From assembly GCF_007829835.1 (NCBI RefSeq), contig NZ_VIWP01000001.1, positions 434,001 to 498,000 on the forward strand: a stretch of DNA of 64,000 nt, given 5' to 3'. The DNA is from Neorhizobium alkalisoli. Its GTDB lineage: Bacteria; Pseudomonadota; Alphaproteobacteria; Rhizobiales; Rhizobiaceae. The position numbers were made by a program, and so were the translations under genes. Position 1 is the stretch's first letter; the number at the start of each line of letters is the position of its first letter. Below the pieces are notes generated by a model. It searched no databases and was not told the origin of the DNA. It saw only the letters and a program-made list of their open reading frames with translations. Positions 1-9,066 of this stretch are shown here, in pieces.

Positions 1-877
1 CGATGCCGCCCCGCCGCCGCGCAAAGCGGCAACCGCCAACCTGCCACCGCTCGGCAGCCCCTATCTCGTTATCGACAAGGCGGTAAAACGCTTCGAGAAG
101 CCACCGGGCCTATTCAAGAATCTGGCCATCAGGTCGGGCCTTTCGCAGCCGGTCAGCGGCGTGCAGGCGGTCGATGGCGTCTCGATCACGCTGAAGCGGG
201 GCGAAGTTTTAGGCCTTGTCGGCGAATCCGGTTCCGGCAAATCAACGCTCGGGCGCATGGCGGCCGGCATTACCGTGCCAACGTCGGGGACGATCCGCCT
301 CAACGGCCAGCCTGTCATGAGCGCCGGCCGCAATCCGAAAAAGATCACCACCCGTATCCAGACGATCTTTCAGGACCCGTTCGCCTCTCTCAACGGCCGC
401 ATGCGGATCGGCGACATCGTCGCCGAAGGGCCGCTGGCGCATAAGCTGGTCACGCGCGCCGAGGCGCCCGAATATGTTCGGCAGTGGCTGGCGGCAGTCG
501 GTCTCGACCCGACCTTCGCCAACCGTTTTCCGCACCAGTTTTCCGGTGGCCAGCGGCAGCGTATCGCCATTGCCCGTGCGCTTGCCATGCAGCCGGATGT
601 CGTCGTCTGCGACGAACCGGTCGCCTCTCTCGACGTGTCGATCCAGGCGCAGATCATCAATCTGCTGATCCGGCTGCGCTCGGAACTCGACCTGTCGCTG
701 ATCTTCATCAGCCATGATCTGTCTGTCGTGCGCCATCTCTGCGACCGCGTCGCGATCATGTATCGCGGCAGCATCGTCGAAGAGGGCGAGGCTGGGCCGA
801 TCTACGACCATCCGCAACATGATTACACCAAGCGGCTACTGGCCGCCGTACCGGTGCTGCCTGAGGCAGCGGAATAA
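1..877 (+). CDS. Oligopeptide-type ABC transporter ATP-binding protein (5' end outside window)
   Basis: The frame is open from base 2 to the TAA at 875-877, so the gene starts before the window. It has Walker [10 protein letters not shown] (about 220-247), the signature SGGQRQR (about 542-562), Walker B VVVCDEPVASLD (about 598-633) and the C-terminal extension typical of OppF/DppF ATPases. The first visible residues are a Pro/Ala-rich linker, as between the two halves of the fused ATPase at 6512-8218, so this is probably the second half of a dual OppD-OppF protein or a stand-alone OppF. It would energise uptake of peptides or peptide-like amides at the inner membrane. The deacetylase starts 18 bases downstream and probably shares its transcript. 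The substrate cannot be read from the ATPase. Confidence 0.9.
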   Translation, partial: DAAPPPRKAATANLPPLGSPYLVIDKAVKRFEKPPGLFKNLAIRSGLSQPVSGVQAVDGVSITLKRGEVLGLVGESGSGKSTLGRMAAGITVPTSGTIRLNGQPVMSAGRNPKKITTRIQTIFQDPFASLNGRMRIGDIVAEGPLAHKLVTRAEAPEYVRQWLAAVGLDPTFANRFPHQFSGGQRQRIAIARALAMQPDVVVCDEPVASLDVSIQAQIINLLIRLRSELDLSLIFISHDLSVVRHLCDRVAIMYRGSIVEEGEAGPIYDHPQHDYTKRLLAAVPVLPEAAE

Positions 878-895
878 GCATAGGAGATTTTTCGC

Positions 896-1780
896 ATGCA
901 GCCTTGGGAATGGGACGAAGCCACATGGCGTGGCAAGGTGAACAAGGTGCGGGCCGGCCGCTCGCTGAAGCCGAAAGCCTGGAAGGACGGCGCCCGCTGC
1001 GCCGTGGCGCTTTCCTTCGATGCCGACCATGACACGAACGAGCTGCGCGACGGCGGCGAATCCATCGGCCGTCTCTCCTGGGGCCAATACGGCAACCGTG
1101 TCGGCGTGCCGCGCATTCTCCAAACGCTGAAACAGGCGGATGTGCCCGCCACCTTCTTCGTGCCGGCCGTCGCTGCCCTTCTTTATCCCGACGAGCAGAA
1201 ACGCGTGATCGCCGAAGGCCACGAGATCGGACTGCATGGCTGGATCCATGAGGTGAACACCCAGGTGCCGCCGGAAAAGGAGCGCGAACTGCATCTGCGC
1301 GCCGCCGACACGCTGGAAAAGGTGACCGGCATACGCGCCGTCGGCATGCGCACGCCCTCCTGGGATTTTTCGCAGGTGACGCTGGAGATCGAACGCGAAC
1401 TCGGCCTGCTTTACGATTCATCGCTGATGGCCGATGACGACCCGTATGAACTGGTCGAGGATGGCAAGCCGACCGGCATGGTCGAACTGCCCGTCGAATG
1501 GATCCGCGACGATGCGGTCTATTTCAACATGAACCGCTTTACCGCCCACCGTCCCTATACGCCGCCGCCGGCCGTGCTCGACATTTTCAAGCGCGAATTC
1601 GACCGCGCCTACAAGGAAGGCGGCCTTTTCCTGCTGACCATGCACCCGCATGTGACCGGCTACCGCTCGCGTATCTTCATTCTCGAAGAGCTGATCCAGC
1701 ATATCCAGAGCCATGAAGGCGTGTGGTTCGGCACCCATGCCGATATCGCCCGGTTTGCCAGGGAGAATGCCGGTGAGTGA
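896..1780 (+). CDS. Polysaccharide deacetylase (NodB-homology) family protein
   Basis: This 294-residue protein has the NodB metal-dependent deacetylase fold: FDAD at residues 41-44 (motif 1), the His cluster of motif 2 at H109, H114 and H118, and RTPSWDFS at 152-159 (motif 3). Its form resembles cytoplasmic PgdA/HP0310-like and PuuE-like members, with no signal peptide, so a small N-acylated or ureido substrate is as likely as a polymer. The AGGAG at 882-886 supports the ATG. It lies between a peptide ABC ATPase and an SDR and overlaps the latter, so the three probably form a catabolic operon. The family assignment is secure; the substrate is not known. Confidence 0.85.
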   Translation: MQPWEWDEATWRGKVNKVRAGRSLKPKAWKDGARCAVALSFDADHDTNELRDGGESIGRLSWGQYGNRVGVPRILQTLKQADVPATFFVPAVAALLYPDEQKRVIAEGHEIGLHGWIHEVNTQVPPEKERELHLRAADTLEKVTGIRAVGMRTPSWDFSQVTLEIERELGLLYDSSLMADDDPYELVEDGKPTGMVELPVEWIRDDAVYFNMNRFTAHRPYTPPPAVLDIFKREFDRAYKEGGLFLLTMHPHVTGYRSRIFILEELIQHIQSHEGVWFGTHADIARFARENAGE

Positions 1781-2525
1781 TATCCGCAAGGTCGCCCTCG
1801 TCACCGGCGGCGGGCGTGGCATCGGCCGAGCCTGCGCGCTCGACCTCGCCAAACATGGGTACGACATCGTTCTGGTCGATCTGATCGAAGACGATCTTGC
1901 CCGCACGGCGCAGGAAATCAGGAATCTTGGCCATAAAGTCCTCACTCACGTCGCCGATGTCCGCGATCACGCCGCCGCCAAGGAGATCGTCGGGATTGTC
2001 GATTCCCTATGGGGCCGGATCGATGTGCTATTCAACAATGCCGGGCGGCCGATGGCCAAGGGGATCGAGGAGATTTCCGAGGAGGAATTCGACACGACGA
2101 TCGACATCAACCTCAAGGGTGTCTTCAACTATATTCAGCCCACCGTTCCCGTCATGCGCCGCAACGGCGGCGGGCGCATCATCAACATGTCGTCGATGAA
2201 CGCCCATACGGGCGGCGTCACCAGCGCGGTCAGCCGGTTTTCCTATACGGCCGCCAAGGCCGGCATTCTGGGCATGACCAAGGCGCTTGCCAAGGAACTC
2301 GGCCCGGAGATCACCGTCAATGCCGTCTGCCCCGGCGTCATCAAGACCGAGCTCTCGAATGCGATGATCAGCGCCCGCGAAAGTCAGCTTGCCGCCGGCA
2401 TCGCGATGGGACGCGTGGGGACGCCGCAGGATGTGGCAAGCGTCGTCACCTTCCTCGCAACCTCCGAACCGAATTTCGTCACGGGGCAGGATATCCAGAT
2501 CGACGGCATGCAGTGGGTGCGCTGA
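1767..2525 (+). CDS. SDR family oxidoreductase (3-ketoacyl-ACP reductase-like)
   Basis: A classical short-chain dehydrogenase of about 252 residues, with TGGGRGIG at residues 12-19 (Rossmann dinucleotide site), NNAG near residue 90, a catalytic Ser before SYTAAK near 158-163, and the usual Pro-Gly segment AVCPGVIKTE after it. The gene overlaps the end of the deacetylase. Two starts are possible: ATG 1767 or GTG 1773. The GGGAG at 1761-1765 is far better spaced for GTG 1773, which would remove two residues. Many such enzymes are annotated FabG but oxidise or reduce catabolic alcohols. Here it probably acts on the product of the upstream deacetylase, which is inference from position only. Confidence 0.88.
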   Translation: MPVSDIRKVALVTGGGRGIGRACALDLAKHGYDIVLVDLIEDDLARTAQEIRNLGHKVLTHVADVRDHAAAKEIVGIVDSLWGRIDVLFNNAGRPMAKGIEEISEEEFDTTIDINLKGVFNYIQPTVPVMRRNGGGRIINMSSMNAHTGGVTSAVSRFSYTAAKAGILGMTKALAKELGPEITVNAVCPGVIKTELSNAMISARESQLAAGIAMGRVGTPQDVASVVTFLATSEPNFVTGQDIQIDGMQWVR

Positions 2526-2537
2526 ACCGGGCGCCCG

Positions 2538-3305
2538 TCAGCCTTCCAGCTGGACCAGCGCATCCTTCAACGCAACACCGCTAATTGCGACCTTAAAGAT
2601 ATCCGTGACGAGATCGGCGATCGTGTCGGCGGCCTCGCCGATCGAAAGCCCGCCGTCGCGGATATTGGAGACGCAGTTGCGCTTCGAATCCGGCGTGCCG
2701 GATTTCGGCGCATAGGTGATATAGGCGCCAAGACTGTCGGCGGCGGAAAGGCCGGGGCGTTCTCCCACCAGCACGATCGAAAGCCTTGCGCCAAGCGCCT
2801 CGGCGGCGGGATCACCGAGGGCGACACGCGCCTGCTCGGCCAAGACGATCGGGCCGATCTTCAGGCCCTTCGCACCAAAACGCGCGCCGAGTTCCTCGAT
2901 CAGGCGCACCGCGTTCATATCGACCGCGCTGGAGGAGAGGCCGTCTGCGACGATAATGGCGATATCCGGCGTTCCAGCCGTGCCGGCCAAGGTCTTCAGC
3001 CGCTCCTGCGACGCATCCGACAGTTGGCGACCGAGATCGGGACGGCGGACATAGATGCTGCGGTCCTGCGCACGGCTTTCCACCGAAACACTTTCGAAGC
3101 CCAGCCGCGACAACCGCTCGGCAAGATCCTTGCGATCGACCATGGACCAGACGGCTTCGCGGGCGCGAGCGTGATCGAGGAGAAAGGCCTGCGCGGCACG
3201 CGTCGGCAGGCCGGCGCCGAAACGGCCGAGCGAGACACGGGCGTCGGTCATCTCTTTCAGATCGATAATGCTATCGGACGTTTCCTGAATGGCGGGTTTC
3301 GTCAT
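2538..3305 (-). CDS. eutC: Ethanolamine ammonia-lyase small subunit
   Basis: The 255-residue product matches EutC, the light chain of adenosylcobalamin-dependent ethanolamine ammonia-lyase (ethanolamine to acetaldehyde plus ammonia). The family signature near the N-terminus, DARVSLGRFGAGLPT, is at residues 21-35, and the length is usual for the non-enteric type. It follows eutB with a one-base gap (3306), so the two subunits are co-translated. No eutA reactivase, eutE or microcompartment shell genes are visible here, so this is the stand-alone EutBC catabolic form. It faces the plus-strand SDR gene, with only 12 bases between the stop codons. Confidence 0.95.
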   Translation of the reverse strand: MTKPAIQETSDSIIDLKEMTDARVSLGRFGAGLPTRAAQAFLLDHARAREAVWSMVDRKDLAERLSRLGFESVSVESRAQDRSIYVRRPDLGRQLSDASQERLKTLAGTAGTPDIAIIVADGLSSSAVDMNAVRLIEELGARFGAKGLKIGPIVLAEQARVALGDPAAEALGARLSIVLVGERPGLSAADSLGAYITYAPKSGTPDSKRNCVSNIRDGGLSIGEAADTIADLVTDIFKVAISGVALKDALVQLEG

Positions 3306-3306
3306 G

Positions 3307-4698
3307 TCAGGCTCCGATCAGGTTCGAGCTGGAAATATAGTCGGCGAGAGCCGCCGGAGCGCCGGTCAGCGCGCCGTTGACATTGGTCAGGCCCACCTGC
3401 CGCAGCCATTCCTCGAATTCCGGCGCCGGCGGGCGCCCGAGCGTTTCGCGGCAATAGACGGCGTCGTGATGCGACAGGGACTGGTAATTGAGCATGATGT
3501 CATCGGCGCCCGGCACGGTGATGACGAAATTGACGTTCGCGGCACAAAGCAGCGTCAGCAGCGTATCCATGTCTTCCTGATCGGCATCGGCATGGTTCGT
3601 GTAACAGACGTCGACACCCATCGGCAGGCCCAAGAGCTTGCCGCAGAAATGATCTTCAAGCCCAGCGCGGATGATCTGCTTGCCGTTGAAGAGATATTCA
3701 GGGCCGATGAAGCCGACCACCGTATTGACCAGAAGCGGATCGAATTCGCGGGCAACCGCATAGGCACGCACTTCCATCGTCTGCTGATCGACACCAAAAT
3801 GCGCGTCGGCGGAAAGCGCCGCCCCCTGTCCGGTCTCGAAATACATGACATTGGCGCCCGGCATGCCGCGTTTCAGCGATCGGCCGGCATCATATGCCTC
3901 CCGTAGAACCGCCAGATCGACGCCGAAACCGGCATTGGCCTTCTGCGAACCGGCGACCGACTGGAAGACGAGATCGACCGGCGCACCGGCCTCGATTGCC
4001 TTGATGGCGGTCGTGACATGCCCGAGACAACAGGTCTGGGTGGGGATGGCAAGGCGCTCGCGCAGCTCATCGAGCAGCGAGACGATGCGGATATAGTCCG
4101 CCGTGCTGTCGGTGGCCGGGTTGACGCCGATCACGGCATCGCCGGACCCCATCAGCAGGCCGTCGATGGCGGACGCGGCAATGCCGCGGCTGTCGTCGGT
4201 CGGATGGTTCGGCTGGTTACGGGTCGAGAGCCGTCCGGTAATACCGATCGTATTGCGGAAGCGCGTGACCACTTCGCGTTTGGCGGCAACCGAGATCAGG
4301 TCCTGCAGCCGCATGATCTTTGAGACCGCGGCGACCATTTCCGGAGTCAGGCCATAGGTCACGGCCTCTAGCTGGCGCTGTCCCGTTTCCGGCTTGAGCA
4401 GCCATTCGCGGAAATCGCCGACGGTCATCGAGGAAATCGCCGAAAACGCCTTTGGATCGTGGCGATCGGCGATCAGCTGCGAGACCTCGTCTTCTTCCGA
4501 CGGGATCAGTTCTTCAGCAAGAAATGCCTTGAGCGGCAGGTTGGCCAGCGCCATTTGTGCGGCCAGCCGTTCGACCGGGCCCTCTGCGGCTATCCCGGCC
4601 AGCTGGTCGCCGGACCGTTCCGGCGTCGCCTTGGCCATCAGGTCTTTCAGGTCGTCGAAACGAAAAACTGTCTGTTCGATCGTCGTCGCATAGGACAT
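3307..4698 (-). CDS. eutB: Ethanolamine ammonia-lyase large subunit
   Basis: A 463-residue heavy chain of ethanolamine ammonia-lyase, with the typical N-terminus (MSYATT, then the FRFDDLKDLMAKATPERSGD segment) and length (E. coli about 453). The frame is open upstream to 4917, but homology places the start at ATG 4698. It forms the TIM-barrel active site that binds substrate and B12, with EutC completing the cobalamin site. It lies 275 bases downstream of the ABC binding-protein gene, separated by a strong hairpin. Expression may come from read-through or from its own promoter in 4699-4931, where no clear promoter is seen. Together with the LuxR solo, iminopeptidases and importer upstream, it points to use of an ethanolamine-releasing amide. 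Confidence 0.96.
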   Translation of the reverse strand: MSYATTIEQTVFRFDDLKDLMAKATPERSGDQLAGIAAEGPVERLAAQMALANLPLKAFLAEELIPSEEDEVSQLIADRHDPKAFSAISSMTVGDFREWLLKPETGQRQLEAVTYGLTPEMVAAVSKIMRLQDLISVAAKREVVTRFRNTIGITGRLSTRNQPNHPTDDSRGIAASAIDGLLMGSGDAVIGVNPATDSTADYIRIVSLLDELRERLAIPTQTCCLGHVTTAIKAIEAGAPVDLVFQSVAGSQKANAGFGVDLAVLREAYDAGRSLKRGMPGANVMYFETGQGAALSADAHFGVDQQTMEVRAYAVAREFDPLLVNTVVGFIGPEYLFNGKQIIRAGLEDHFCGKLLGLPMGVDVCYTNHADADQEDMDTLLTLLCAANVNFVITVPGADDIMLNYQSLSHHDAVYCRETLGRPPAPEFEEWLRQVGLTNVNGALTGAPAALADYISSSNLIGA

Positions 4699-4931
4699 GG
4701 CGGGCGCAATACCGGTTGAGGAGGGTTTTGGCTTCAAGACAAAGCCCGGATGCGGCAAAGCCGGCATCCACCCTTCCGAGTGAATACTACTCGTTCCTCC
4801 CGGTCGGTAATTTGAGCCTCCCCGCCCATCACCGGCACCTGGATAATCGTGATCATACGGATGCGGGGCGATTTCAAGGCCTATCTTGCGGCAAGGCCCC
4901 ATATCGCCGGAAATCATCTGCCAAACGAGGC

Positions 4932-4966
4932 AAAAGCCCCGCCGTCATGATAACGGCGGGGCGAAA
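4932..4966 (-). terminator. Rho-independent-like hairpin after the binding-protein gene
   Basis: A perfect 9-bp inverted repeat, GCCCCGCCG (4936-4944) and CGGCGGGGC (4954-4962), has a 9-base loop and is followed on the minus strand by TTTT. It lies between the peptide-type binding protein and eutB. The out-of-frame stop of the frameshifted binding-protein ORF (4945-4947) falls inside this hairpin, which argues that the original stop was the TGA at 4974-4976. Confidence 0.75.
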
Positions 4967-6489
4967 GAACCGATCAGTTCTTGACCGTATCTTCGAGGAA
5001 GAAGCGGCCGAGCGGGTTCTGGTAAAAATTCTCGATGCCCTTGCGGGAGACGTTGATATAGGGGCTGTAATAGAGGTCGATCCAGTGGATCGTCGTCCTT
5101 GGCGAGCTTCTGGATGTCAACATACATGGCCTCGCGCTTGGTCGGATCGAGTTCCAGACGGGCCGCGGCGACGAGATCCTTGACCTTGTCGTTCTTGTAG
5201 CGGGTCATGTAGTTCATGTTGCTGTCATGGCCGAGCACGAAGGTCGTCTTCTGGTCGGGGTCCAAAATGTCGTTGGTCCAGTACATGACCGAGATATCGT
5301 AATCGCCGTCGATCAGCATGTTCCAGCTCTGGCTCGGATCGACCTTCTGCAGGTTGACCGTGACGCCGGCCTTGCCGAGCTGCTGCTGCAGGAGAACGGC
5401 GATCTGCTCGTCCACCTCGTTGCCGGCATTGACGACATAGTTGAGCTTCAGATCGGACGCACCGGCTGCCGCCAGCATGGCCTTCGCCTTGGCCGGGTCA
5501 TACGGGTACTGGTAGTTGGCGTCGTAGTGGTAGAGCGAGCCCTTCGGGATGTAGGAATTCGCCACCGTGCCGATGCCGAAGGTGACCGTATCGACGATCG
5601 ACTTCTTGTCGATCGCCATGTCGAGCGCCTGACGCACTTCCTTCTTTGCGAGCGCACCGTGCTCGTGGTTGATCAGCAGGTGGTCTTCGCGGGTCGAGAC
5701 ATCGGTATGGATGACAAGGTTCGGATCCTTCTTCAGCTCCGCGACGCGCGAGAAGGGCACGAAGATCGCCGTATCGAGCTGACCGGCCTGGACGTTCAGC
5801 ATGCGGGTATTGTCGTCCGGAACCGAGATCCATTCGACGCCATCGAGCTTGACGCGATCGGCCTGCCAGAAATTCGGGTTCTTTTCGAGGATGACGCGGT
5901 CACCGCGACGCCATTCCTTGACGGTGAAGGCACCGGAGGATGCGGTCGGCAGTTCGGCAAAAGCCTCTTCACCGGCTTCGACGGCCTTTTTCGACAGGAC
6001 CGAGACGTTCGGCAGCGCGAGCTGCGACAGGAAGGGCGCGGACGCGCTCGTCAGCTTGACGGTCAGCGTCTTCGGATCGGTCGCGACAGCCGTATCGACG
6101 ATTTTGTAGCTGTCGCTCCAGAGCGATTCCTTGCTGTCGCGGATGCGCAGCAGGCTGAAGGCGGCGTCTTCGGCGGTGATCGGCGAACCGTCCGAGAATT
6201 TCGCGTCGCGCATCTTGAACGTATAGGTCAGGCCATCGGGCGAGATCGTCCAGCTTTCGGCAAGGCCCGGCTCCAGCTTGGTGCCGGTCTTGTCGACACG
6301 GACGAGAACGTCGAAGACGTTCGAAAACACCCAGTTGTCGACGTTCTGGGCCGACTTGATCGGATCGAAAGTCGTCGAATCCTCACGACGGCCGATCGTC
6401 AGGATGCCGGCGGCTTCGGCATAGCTGGCGCTGAGCATGAGGGCGGCTGCAAAGGCAGCGCGGCTAATATTTTTCCACCTGTTGGTCAT
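4945..6489 (-). CDS. ABC transporter substrate-binding protein, family 5 (peptide/amide), frameshifted near the 3' end
   Basis: A periplasmic binding protein of the SBP_bac_5 (DppA/OppA) family, with a signal peptide at residues 1-26 ending AEA. The frame as sequenced gives 514 residues, but from about residue 467 the sequence turns into an Arg/Pro-rich tail. Dropping one base at about 5090 restores a normal family C-terminus (KDDVHWIDLYYSPY... to DTVKN) and a TGA at 4974-4976, giving about 504 residues. The gene is therefore either newly mutated or contains a sequencing error. It belongs to the dppB-dppC-dppDF importer upstream and starts 22 bases after the ATPase. In PipR-type systems the equivalent protein captures the plant-derived ethanolamine amide. 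Confidence 0.85.
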   Translation of the reverse strand: MTNRWKNISRAAFAAALMLSASYAEAAGILTIGRREDSTTFDPIKSAQNVDNWVFSNVFDVLVRVDKTGTKLEPGLAESWTISPDGLTYTFKMRDAKFSDGSPITAEDAAFSLLRIRDSKESLWSDSYKIVDTAVATDPKTLTVKLTSASAPFLSQLALPNVSVLSKKAVEAGEEAFAELPTASSGAFTVKEWRRGDRVILEKNPNFWQADRVKLDGVEWISVPDDNTRMLNVQAGQLDTAIFVPFSRVAELKKDPNLVIHTDVSTREDHLLINHEHGALAKKEVRQALDMAIDKKSIVDTVTFGIGTVANSYIPKGSLYHYDANYQYPYDPAKAKAMLAAAGASDLKLNYVVNAGNEVDEQIAVLLQQQLGKAGVTVNLQKVDPSQSWNMLIDGDYDISVMYWTNDILDPDQKTTFVLGHDSNMNYMTRYKNDKVKDLVAAARLELDPTKREAMYVDIQKLAKDDDPLDRPLLQPLYQRLPQGHREFLPEPARPLLPRRYGQELIGSFAPPLS

Positions 6490-6511
6490 GAAATCGTTCC
6501 CTTCTTCTTTG

Positions 6512-8218
6512 TTACGGCATGCGTTTGACGGATAGAATTGGCACGGACGGCTCGCTCTCGGCTGAACCGAGCAGCGGGCGATCCGGATCGATATCGGGAA
6601 TGGCGGCGATCAGCGCCGCGGTATAGGCGTGTTTCGGACGCGAGAAGACCTCTTCGGAACGCCCCTCCTCAACGATCTCGCCGCGATACATGACGACCGT
6701 GCGTTCGCAGAGATTGCGGACGATTGCGAGGTCATGAGCGATGAAGACCAGCGTCAGCTCCAGATCGCGGGCGAGCTTTCGGAACAGTTCGATGATCTGC
6801 GCCTGGATCGTCACGTCGAGCGCCGCCACGCATTCGTCGGCGATGATCATCTTCGGATCGACGGCGAGCGCGCGGGCGATGCCGGCCCGCTGGCACTGGC
6901 CACCGCTCATGCTGCGCGGCTTGCGGGTGGAAAATTCGCGTTCGAGGCCAACGAGATCGAGCAGCTCGTCGATCCGCGCCGGGATCTTTTCCCGCGCGAT
7001 CTTGCCCTGAACCTTCAGCACTTCGGCGAGAGTCTCACCGATCGTCAGGCGCGGGTTGAGCGCGTTGAACGGATCCTGAAACACCATGGCCGCATCCTGC
7101 CGCAACCGCGCCAGTCCGGCACTTCTCTGCTGGGCGAGATCGATGCCGTCAAAACTGACATGGCCGGCGGAGATCGGCGTCAGGCCGAGGATGGCGCGAG
7201 CGAGCGTGCTCTTGCCGCTACCGGATTCGCCAACTATGCCGACCGTCTCGCCCGGCATGATCTGCAGGCTGATACCGGCGACAGCACTGACGGTGCGGGC
7301 AGCTTTGCCCTTGAAGAAACTGCCGCCGACGGGAAACCGGACATGCAGGTCATCGATCTCAAGCAGCGGCCGAGCGGTCGGCTTTTCGGTGGCCGGTGCT
7401 GCTGATGGTGCCGCCGGCGTCTCATCCGGCATGGACGGATGGCTCTGGATGAGCCTGACCGTATAGGGATCGCGCGGCGCAGACAGAATGGTCCGTTTCG
7501 GTCCCTGTTCCAGCAGCTTGCCGCCGCGCATGACGGCGATGCGGTCGCAGGTCTGGGCGACGATGCCGAGATCGTGGGTGATGAGAATGATCGACAGGCC
7601 GCGTTTTTCGCGCAGATCCATCAGGAGTTTGAGGACCTGCGCCTGAACGGTCACGTCGAGCGCGGTGGTCGGCTCGTCGGCAATCAGGATTTTGGGGTTG
7701 CAGGAGAGCGCCACGCCAATCATCGCCCGCTGGCGCATGCCGCCGGAAAACTCGTGCGGGTAGCTGTCATACTGGCGCATCGGATCGGGAAACCCGACAT
7801 GACTCAGGATCTCGATCGCCGCCGCCCGTGCTGCCTTGGCATCAAGACCCTGATGATAACGGATGCCTTCGGAAATCTGGTCGCCGATCTTCATGACCGG
7901 GTCGAGATGGCTCGTCGGATTCTGAAAGATCATGCCGATCTCGGCGCCGCGCACTTTCAGCATGTCGGCATCGCTGGCGGCCGTCAGATCCCGACCTTCG
8001 AGCAGCACGGTGCCGCTTTCGATCTTCAGGAGCGAGGATGGCAGAAGGCGGACGATGGAGCGGCAGAGCAGGCTTTTGCCAGAACCACTCTCGCCGACAA
8101 GGCCAAGGATCTCGCCCTTGGCAAGATCGAGCGAAACGGCATCGAGCAGCGTGCGCGTCTCGCCTTCAAGATGCGCCTTGACGGTAAGATCGCGGACGGA
8201 GAGGACGGAGGCGTTCAT
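6512..8218 (-). CDS. Fused dual ATP-binding subunit of a peptide ABC transporter (DppD-DppF type)
   Basis: A 568-residue protein with two complete nucleotide-binding domains. The first has Walker A GESGSGKS (42-49), signature SGGMRQR and Walker [12 protein letters not shown]. After an Ala/Pro-rich linker comes the second, with [16 protein letters not shown] and [11 protein letters not shown]. In the second domain Cys replaces the usual Arg/Gln in the signature and the usual Pro after the catalytic Glu; both catalytic Glu residues are present. The frame is open upstream to 8596, but ATG 8218 is chosen because it forms an ATGA overlap with the dppC stop. It energises the dipeptide/oligopeptide-type permease encoded just upstream. 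Confidence 0.93.
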   Translation of the reverse strand: MNASVLSVRDLTVKAHLEGETRTLLDAVSLDLAKGEILGLVGESGSGKSLLCRSIVRLLPSSLLKIESGTVLLEGRDLTAASDADMLKVRGAEIGMIFQNPTSHLDPVMKIGDQISEGIRYHQGLDAKAARAAAIEILSHVGFPDPMRQYDSYPHEFSGGMRQRAMIGVALSCNPKILIADEPTTALDVTVQAQVLKLLMDLREKRGLSIILITHDLGIVAQTCDRIAVMRGGKLLEQGPKRTILSAPRDPYTVRLIQSHPSMPDETPAAPSAAPATEKPTARPLLEIDDLHVRFPVGGSFFKGKAARTVSAVAGISLQIMPGETVGIVGESGSGKSTLARAILGLTPISAGHVSFDGIDLAQQRSAGLARLRQDAAMVFQDPFNALNPRLTIGETLAEVLKVQGKIAREKIPARIDELLDLVGLEREFSTRKPRSMSGGQCQRAGIARALAVDPKMIIADECVAALDVTIQAQIIELFRKLARDLELTLVFIAHDLAIVRNLCERTVVMYRGEIVEEGRSEEVFSRPKHAYTAALIAAIPDIDPDRPLLGSAESEPSVPILSVKRMP

Positions 8219-9066
8219 TCGTGCACTCCGAGCAATTCGCCGAGCGCATCGCCCAGCATGCTGAACCCGAAGGCGAGGCAGACGATGGAGAGGCCGGGAA
8301 AGAGCGTGATCCACCAGGCGGTCGTGATAAAACTCTGGCCTTCCGCGACCATGACGCCCCATTCGGCGACCGGCGGCTGTACGCCGAGGCCGAGATAGCT
8401 GACGGCCGCGCCGCTGAGAAGCACGAGGACCGCGTCGGACATGGCAAACACGATGGAACCGGCAATGGCATTGGGCAGGAGATGGCGGAACATGATGCGC
8501 AGGCGGCCGAAACCGAGGCTGACTGCAGCGACGGCATAATCGCTGTTTTTCAGGACAAGAATCTGTGCCCGGATCAGGCGGGCATAGGACACCCATCCGA
8601 CCAGCGCCATGGCGATATAGAAGCTGGAAAGGCCCGGCCCCAGAATGGCGATGATCGAGAGCATCAGCACCAGGAAGGGAAAGGCGAGAATGATATCGAC
8701 GAGGCGCATGAACAGCGCATCGACAATACCACCGAAGAAACCGGCAATCGTGCCCACAACCGTGCCGATGACAAAGGGGAAGGCGACGCCGATCAGGGCG
8801 ATCTGCAGATCGATGCGGGTGCCCCAGATGACGCGGGAGAGAATATCACGGCCGAAATTGTCGGTGCCAAAAGGATGCAGGAGTGACGGCGGCTGCAGCC
8901 GGATCTCGCCATTCTGCAGGATCGGATCGTAGGGTGCAACGAGGGGTGCGGCGATGGCCAACAAGACAAAGGCGAGAAGGATGCCGGCGCCGATCGCCAG
9001 CATCGGGTTGCGCCCGAAAAACATGCGCCAGCCGACCGGCGACAGCGTGATCGACCCGGCACTCAT
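8215..9066 (-). CDS. ABC transporter permease, DppC type
   Basis: A 283-residue inner-membrane permease with an N-terminal hydrophobic segment (about 22-42), the APYDP motif after it, and the core helices of the BPD_transp_1 domain (about 85-270). The EAA loop lies near the ATPase-binding segment SLGFGRLRIMFRHLLPN. It pairs with the DppB-type protein that precedes it through a 4-base ATGA overlap (9063-9066), and overlaps the ATPase gene the same way at 8215-8218. Both overlaps mark a tightly coupled transporter operon. The substrate is unknown, but the neighbours suggest a small plant amide or peptide. Confidence 0.93.
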   Translation of the reverse strand: MSAGSITLSPVGWRMFFGRNPMLAIGAGILLAFVLLAIAAPLVAPYDPILQNGEIRLQPPSLLHPFGTDNFGRDILSRVIWGTRIDLQIALIGVAFPFVIGTVVGTIAGFFGGIVDALFMRLVDIILAFPFLVLMLSIIAILGPGLSSFYIAMALVGWVSYARLIRAQILVLKNSDYAVAAVSLGFGRLRIMFRHLLPNAIAGSIVFAMSDAVLVLLSGAAVSYLGLGVQPPVAEWGVMVAEGQSFITTAWWITLFPGLSIVCLAFGFSMLGDALGELLGVHE

